DNA of 64,000 bases from positions 18,728,723 to 18,792,722 of the forward strand of contig NC_084804.1 of NCBI RefSeq assembly GCF_963583255.1. Direction: 5' to 3'. Of the stretch, positions 58,657 through 64,000 are shown piece after piece. Made by a program: the position numbers and the translations under genes. The stretch is from Pyrus communis. Its lineage: Eukaryota; Streptophyta; Magnoliopsida; Rosales; Rosaceae. The notes below the pieces were generated by a model, which was given only the letters and a program-made list of their open reading frames with translations, made no database searches and was not told where the DNA came from. Position 1 is the first letter of the stretch. Each line of letters opens with the position of its first letter.

Positions 58657-58817
58657 TCACTTAGTACTATGGTCTAATTGTAATCTTCACTTATAAGAAA
58701 AGTCTTATATTCGATTATCATCAAATACGAATTTGAACCATATTATTTTGTAGTTTATTATGAGACTTAACCTATTTTCCTACTCTTTAGTATAAATAAT
58801 ATCGTTTTTTAAAAGAA
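58657..58817 (+). mobile_element. SINE copy B (diverged)
   Basis: GTCACTTAGTACTATGGTCT to AATATCGTTTTTTAAAAG; the B-box-like region is decayed (TATTCGATTATCATC). It lies about 270 bp upstream of the phytosulfokine start codon. Confidence 0.75.
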
Positions 58818-59006
58818 ATTTGTCAAGTCGAATGGCATTATGACATCCCCATGCGAAATGCCGTTGCGGAAGCTTTGTCGTAATATTAAATACAATTGCG
58901 GCTAGCCAGCCTTCTAGATATGGTCAACGGCTAGTAGTAGGCAGAAACGAGTCATCAGATTCATTTTCAAAATTCCACATTTGCCCTTCCCATGTTCTTC
59001 AACTTC

Positions 59007-59014
59007 TATATATA
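59007..59014 (+). promoter_or_regulatory. PSK: TATA box of the phytosulfokine gene
   Basis: TATATATA lies 71 bp upstream of the protein's ATG, in TTCTATATATAGTCC, at a normal plant TATA distance. Confidence 0.7.
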
Positions 59015-59084
59015 GTCCTCCATACAGTCTCTCCTCACAATCTAATACAGCTAGCTAGCTTACATCTCATCGTTTTAATCAAAC

Positions 59085-59453
59085 ATGTCGTCCAAGCTCA
59101 CCAGCCTCAGTGTGGTTGCCCTCCTCCTCTTCCTTACATTATCCGGCACGATGGCGCGGCCGTTGCTTTCTTCTTCTTCTTCTTCTTCTTCTGATGTCAG
59201 TGCCATGAAAGTTCAACCTGAGGTAATTATTTCACTAATTATAATTTATTTCTTCCAAAATCAGATTATAAACTAGGTAACTTTGTGGTAAAATTTGCTA
59301 ATTTGTGTTTTATTAATGTAGTTGAAGGATGTTGAGGTAGAAAAAGCCATGGTGGAGGAAAGTTGTGATGGAGTTGGAGAAGATGAGTGCCTGATGAGAA
59401 GAACTCTTGCGGCTCACATTGATTACATCTATACACAGAAGCACAATCCATAA
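59085..59453 (+). CDS. PSK: Phytosulfokine precursor
   Basis: Two exons, 59085-59222 and 59322-59453, give an 89-residue preproprotein. A signal peptide covers about residues 1-24 (TSLSVVALLLFLTLSGTMA). The acidic pro-region includes the conserved CDGVGEDEC (61-69), followed by MRRTLAAHIDYIYTQKH with the mature pentapeptide YIYTQ at 81-85. In known family members the Asp before it supports Tyr sulfation by tyrosylprotein sulfotransferase, and subtilases release the peptide, which signals through PSKR receptor kinases to promote cell growth and tune defence. The single intron before the conserved domain matches the family. A run of eight serines at 29-36 comes from a TCT triplet repeat. The gene looks intact. 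Confidence 0.95.
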
Positions 59454-59895
59454 ATTAATTTTTCTTCATATGTAATTATGCATCATGTATTCTTAATTGA
59501 TTTAGTTTATATTTCTATACTTAATTTACCAATTTATTTTAGGAATTTTTCTGTGTACTAGCCTGTGTATAATTAAATGATATATAGAGTTGTGGAGTAG
59601 TTCTTCTATTTTCGGTTCATTTCTTTCCCAATTTTTTTGTTTTGTTAACTTAAAAGAACAATTGAATTTGAATACAAAATTTGTTATTTTTAAACTCTCA
59701 AATTGGAAATGACACCTATTTACATAGAGTTTAAACTTGGGAATTATAGGCCTCAAATGCAAGTTTTTTTTTCCACATGGAAATTCTAAATTTCTATGTT
59801 TATAAATCCAAACAAGGGAATTGACGCATATCAATTTATAAATTCTGATTTTTGTCAAAATTTCAAGTTTATTTTCCTCATCCAAATAGTATAAA

Positions 59896-60077
59896 GTTGC
59901 CACTTAGTACCACGGTCTAGTGATATTCTTCTTCTTTTGTAAGTGAGAGGTATTCGATTCGATTCTCGCCAAAAGCGAATTTGAATCACATTATTGCTAG
60001 CCCATTATGAGACTAATCCCACCCTCTCTCTTTTAATGTAAATAATATCGTTTGTTCAAAAAAAAAAAAAAAAAAAA
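59896..60077 (+). mobile_element. SINE copy C (best preserved)
   Basis: GCCACTTAGTACCACGGTCT starts a 180-bp element. It contains TTCGATTCTCGCC as a B-box-like motif and AATATCGTTTGTTC before a long A tail. It is about 440 bp downstream of the phytosulfokine stop codon. Confidence 0.85.
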
Positions 60078-60269
60078 ACATAGTGTACAGTCTTTACAAT
60101 TCTCCTATATGAGTAAATCTTAAATAATAATTAATTACATATTCAGGGTTAAAACTAATAATGAAACTATTTGAACTACATTGACTCAAGTCATCACAAA
60201 TTAAGATGTTACCAAATTACCTTTACCAGAGATGGATGTTTGATCTATAAATGTTACATGTAACTTTAT

Positions 60270-60424
60270 AGATTTAATTTCTTTAGTAATATGATCTAGT
60301 GATATTTATCTTTACTTGTAAGTGAAATTATTTATTTTCAAATTTGGTAAATGGCGAGTTCAATATTAATTTATTCATTCACACTCATAATATAAACATA
60401 TTGTTAATTATATAAAAAAAAAAA
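60270..60424 (+). mobile_element. SINE copy D (decayed)
   Basis: TTAGTAATATGATCTAGTGA and AAGTGAAATTATTTATTTTC align with the 5' part of copy C, and the segment ends in an A tail at 60412-60424. The B-box region is largely lost. Confidence 0.5.
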
Positions 60425-60429
60425 ATACA

Positions 60430-62640
60430 TTTAGAGATGGAGACAATAAAGTTGTTACTGAATTAAACAAAAACTTTAACAATATGTACTGGACATATAT
60501 ATAATAAGGAGTGTACCTTAATCCTAATAATTTGGAGACATATATCATATTGTCGACAAGTAATCGATCTAGATCATGAGATTGCTAGCTTGTAGCATCC
60601 GATGCGCGAATAATTAAGCACAATTTTGTATTTTAATTGTATCTTTATCCGATGACATAAGGACAAGATCAAACATGATGAGGTTGTATTGAGGAGTGAC
60701 AAGCGTGCATACTACCATAGTGGAATGCTACAAGGACATTGTGCTGACCATCTTATCATGACTGATATTATCCAGCCAGAAAAAAAATAAAATAAAAAAT
60801 AAAAAAAAGGTTTTACCAAGTGAATTTCATACTAATAGATATCATTTGGCGGAAATATTCTTGTCTGTGACGATAATATTGTTACATGTATGGTGCTATA
60901 TTAACATTAATCTATGTATGATTAATATATGAATTTAGATGAAGTATACATACACGTGTTATATTTTAAGTAAATTAATAACATTGTATGACAATATGAC
61001 GGTTAATTTAGCCCTAACATCAAATAAAATCTGAGATGTATCGATCCATTTTATGTGATGATTGAATGATTTGAATCTGTGTTAGCTCCACTTACACGAG
61101 AGAAAAGACCAACTCAGTTGTTGCATACAACCAGGATAGACAAATCTTTTCTCCATTAGGTGATACAAAAGCACACGATAAGGCTGTTCTTTTGCTGGGA
61201 ATCCCTTCTTTTCCGAGTCAACCAAACTTTGTAAAAGTTCTTCCTTTATGTACATCTTGGACCGACTTGAGGATTGAGATTGTCACAATTTCTATCATTA
61301 TTGCATGTATGCTTTCTAGCAGTGATTTCTAAAAGCATATTTGTATACACTGCTGTCATCCGTATTCGATTTCTAAAGAATGACATTGTTGATATTTCAT
61401 GAACTTTAGTTTTTAAAAGCATATTTGTATCCACAGCTTCAACTCCTCTCTCCGTTCTCATAGTCATAATCATTTTCGTATTTCTCAGTCATTATACGTT
61501 AATAATCTAAGCATTTTAAAACATTTTTCTTTCTTTCTCCCCTATAAATAAATCTTCGAAGCAAACTGTAGTTTTGTATATTTTAGACTGACCTTATTCC
61601 AACGCATCACTCTAATCGCTCTCATCTTAATGCCAAAATTTGAACCACACACAATATGGTTGGCTTTTGACTTTACTAGCTTACATATATCAAGTACACG
61701 TACGTCTCATTTGATGATCTTTAGAGGATATGATATAAATGCATGCCCTCAGTATTAGCTAGGATGTGATCCAATGCGCCCCATAAACTCGATTGATCAC
61801 TATCAAGAGTCATATATCCATGCATGCCCTACCCCAATAATCTGGTTGAAAATAGTAAAGGCATTACTGCATTGAGTGTTACGTATACAACAATGTCCAA
61901 ACATGCATGTGAAATATGTGATCAGAATTAGATAACCTACTTTTGTGGTATACATGGCTGAAGCAACGTGAGCCATTTCATTTCTAGAGTTCTCCTCTAT
62001 TCAATTCTTGCAACAAATCAAAGCATGAGAGGATACCTACGTGTTATCTGTTGTCACCAATATTAATTAATGGTCCACCATATATGTTATATGCATGGCT
62101 ATGCTGGCCGGCTATCTTTGAAGGTTCATTTGCCACCCACGTATTTAGAGTCCGGTGTGTTCTGATAACCTGAAGGATTAAGACGTGTTTGATTTGACCT
62201 TAATACGAAGCTATAATAAATTTTTCTCCAACTTAACTTACTGCCCATACTTCTAAATCTTATTTAGTTACAAGCCAACGTTACAAAATTCTGCTAGCAA
62301 TTTTCCATCATTCATATAGGGATTTGGGTCAATGAAATTAAATAGCAGTTGCTGCGATATCTTTATTTAGAGAATTATAGCATTTAATAATCAACGTTCA
62401 ACTGCCTACTGCAACCGGCGGGCACACTTGTCTAGTTGTGCTTAAATCATCAGTAGTTGATTTGGCAGCATCGCAACGACGTGCTAGCGCTATAGCTAAA
62501 TAGACAATTTAATTCGGCTTCAAACAAATATTATGTCACGTCACAGTCTAGCAAAAATTCCCCATATTTCTTTTCAAAACGAATGAGTTTTGAACTTGAG
62601 ACTTATTCTATGCAAATTAGTATTTGCCCTAACATAAAAT
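60430..62640. other. Gene-poor intergenic region
   Basis: AT-rich sequence without a supported gene. A short internal repeat (AAAAGCATATTTGTAT.CAC) occurs twice near 61332 and 61415, and a minus-strand frame of 75 codons across it has no recognisable similarity. Confidence 0.45.
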
Positions 62641-62658
62641 GATCATTGAGGCAGTTGC

Positions 62659-63600
62659 ATTTTTTTTGGTCAATAGGTAACATTTTATTACCAACACACC
62701 ATATATACAAGAGTGGGGGCCCAAAAACACACAAAGCACACAACAACATTAGGACCTCTAAAACAACGACAAAAGAAAAGCCCAACCCAAAAGGTGAGCC
62801 CAACACAAAAAAAAACACACAAAGAAATCCTAAACGCCTGGATCCTCTTCTGCTGCTGAAGCACCTGCAGTACTTGTTGCCAACTACAAACCAGTCCTCC
62901 TATAAATGCCAGAGATAAGAACTCGCCAAACCCCTAAAACAAAAAAAAGAACCAAATTTTATTATCCTCTAGCAAACACCCCATAACTTGGAGCGCAACC
63001 ACTAAGATAATAAAGGGAAAGTACTCCGAACATGTAGCAGTGTCGAGAGATCGACACATAGTAGGAAAGTGGTGGTGTAAAACCCCAAGTCGGAGCTCTA
63101 CGCACTTTCCAATACTGTCGTGAAACACGGCTAAACAAAATGGTTACGAATCAGAGCAATTTTGGAGTGGAGAGAGGACGAATCCAAGCAGGATAGAAAG
63201 AAAGTGATTTGAGTAGATGCATGGGGTGGAGAGATAAGTGGGAGGAGAAGAAAGGGGAAATCGGGGAAATAAAGCTTTCTAATTCTAGGTAGAGGTTGGT
63301 TAAGTCAAAGGTGCAAGGGGGTGGAAACAAAGGGGAAAATAGGCCAGAAAGTAGAGAGCAATAAAGGAGAGAAACAGGAAGAAGAGAAAGGAAAATGGCT
63401 ACCACCGACCTTGGCCATGCTTGGGGCTGCGGCTAAATGATTTACCGAAATTTGAAGAAATTGCTCACACAAGGGAGAAAAACTCTCACACAAAGAGAAA
63501 GACTCACATTGGAGAGATTGCAGAGAAATCAGGTCGTATAGCCCACCCGTCATTTTCTTCAAACTTTCATACTCTTTCGCTCAATTTTTGAAACAAACAT
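62659..63600 (-). mobile_element. Possible retroposed sequence, minus strand
   Basis: On the minus strand a pyrimidine-rich start (about 63560) leads through a non-coding or weakly coding body to TAATAAAATGTTACC and ends in ATTGACC plus an A-run (62659-62668). A poly(A)-like end after an AATAAA-like signal suggests a LINE-derived or processed transcript copy. No protein domain was recognised and target copies were not found. Confidence 0.35.
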
Positions 63601-63844
63601 CAAAAGGCTCCAAATGATGCATGAATTGATAAGTAGTTTCTTTCATGTTTTTAAGATTTTTGTGCGTTTAAGTTGGGGTAAATCTTGGTGGGTACATGTG
63701 AATATTACATTTGAGTTTGGTTGCACCTTACTAAACTCAATTATTCAGTGAGGTTCATGTAACACACAAAGTTTCTATTCAATGTTTGGCTATCGGTAAA
63801 CTTTCACTGAATACTAGGGCTTCGTATTTTGCATACACTTGCAA

Positions 63845-64000
63845 GGTGTGTTTGTTTGGCATCACTAGTCTTCACTAGACTGGATTGGACTAATGATTAG
63901 TGAAGTCCTATGTTTGTTGCAAAGAGGGACTAAGTTTAACAGGACTCGTGAGGACTAGCGTGGACTAGCACCTTCACTAGAAGGTCTTAGCCAATCCCCT
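63845..64000. mobile_element. MITE, left part, cut by the window edge
   Basis: Starting near AAGGTGTGTTTGTTTGGC, this segment has many inverted CACTAGTC/GACTAGTG-type blocks around GGACTAGC, the pattern of a short hairpin transposon. The inverse-looking GGTCTTAGCCAATCCCCT lies at the window edge, so the right boundary is not seen. Confidence 0.45.

Overview
This is nuclear DNA from a flowering plant. Genes have many short AT-rich introns with GT-AG ends, and the window contains several classes of plant transposon and a nuclear copy of plastid DNA. A eudicot of the rose family (apple or pear type) is my best guess, from the amygdalin/prunasin-hydrolase-like beta-glucosidases and the look of the SINEs and MITEs. 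That placement is inference; no species-diagnostic gene was seen.

Layout. (1) 1-3029 is the right part of a minus-strand, gag-only Ty3/gypsy-like LTR element cut by the window edge. (2) 3030-8690 holds a probable solo LTR, MITEs, and the promoter and first exons of a MAP65 microtubule-bundling gene that is cut off after about 68 matching residues. (3) About 8667-37930 is a tandem segmental array. Each ancestral unit carried: a plastid insertion (psbB end, psbT, psbN end, psbZ), a promoter region duplicated in tandem, a 13-exon GH1 beta-glucosidase gene, a Mutator-like foldback element with 9-bp target duplication, a spacer, and the LTR element. Unit 1 (8667-22756) has an intact glucosidase gene. 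Unit 2 (22757-31278) has a full-length but frameshifted copy. Unit 3 (31279-37930) keeps only the last exons, and its LTR element is truncated. (4) 37930-43560 holds minus-strand 5'UTR-like exons without a visible coding region, and a decayed LINE ORF1 (DUF4283 plus CCHC zinc knuckle). (5) 43560-56760 is an apparently intact PRP40-type U1 snRNP splicing-factor gene with 28 coding exons (1005 residues); one intron holds an RTE LINE nested in an inverted-repeat transposon. (6) 56760-64000 holds a two-exon phytosulfokine precursor gene among several tRNA-derived-type SINE copies, a long gene-poor stretch, a possible minus-strand retroposed sequence and the start of a MITE.

The apparently functional genes are the unit-1 beta-glucosidase (specialised metabolite activation), PRP40 (pre-mRNA splicing) and the phytosulfokine precursor (peptide hormone). 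They are unrelated in pathway. The most informative structure is the layered history of the glucosidase array: plastid DNA, LTR element, foldback element and promoter duplication all predate the unit duplications, because the copies share insertion points, target-site remnants and some lesions.

I did not find a clearly new biological system. The strongest candidates for follow-up are the composite duplicated plastid insert with an open psbT frame, the duplicated glucosidase promoter, the MAP65 truncation at the array edge, and the gag-only LTR family with a 36-bp in-frame minisatellite. All alignments here were made by eye.
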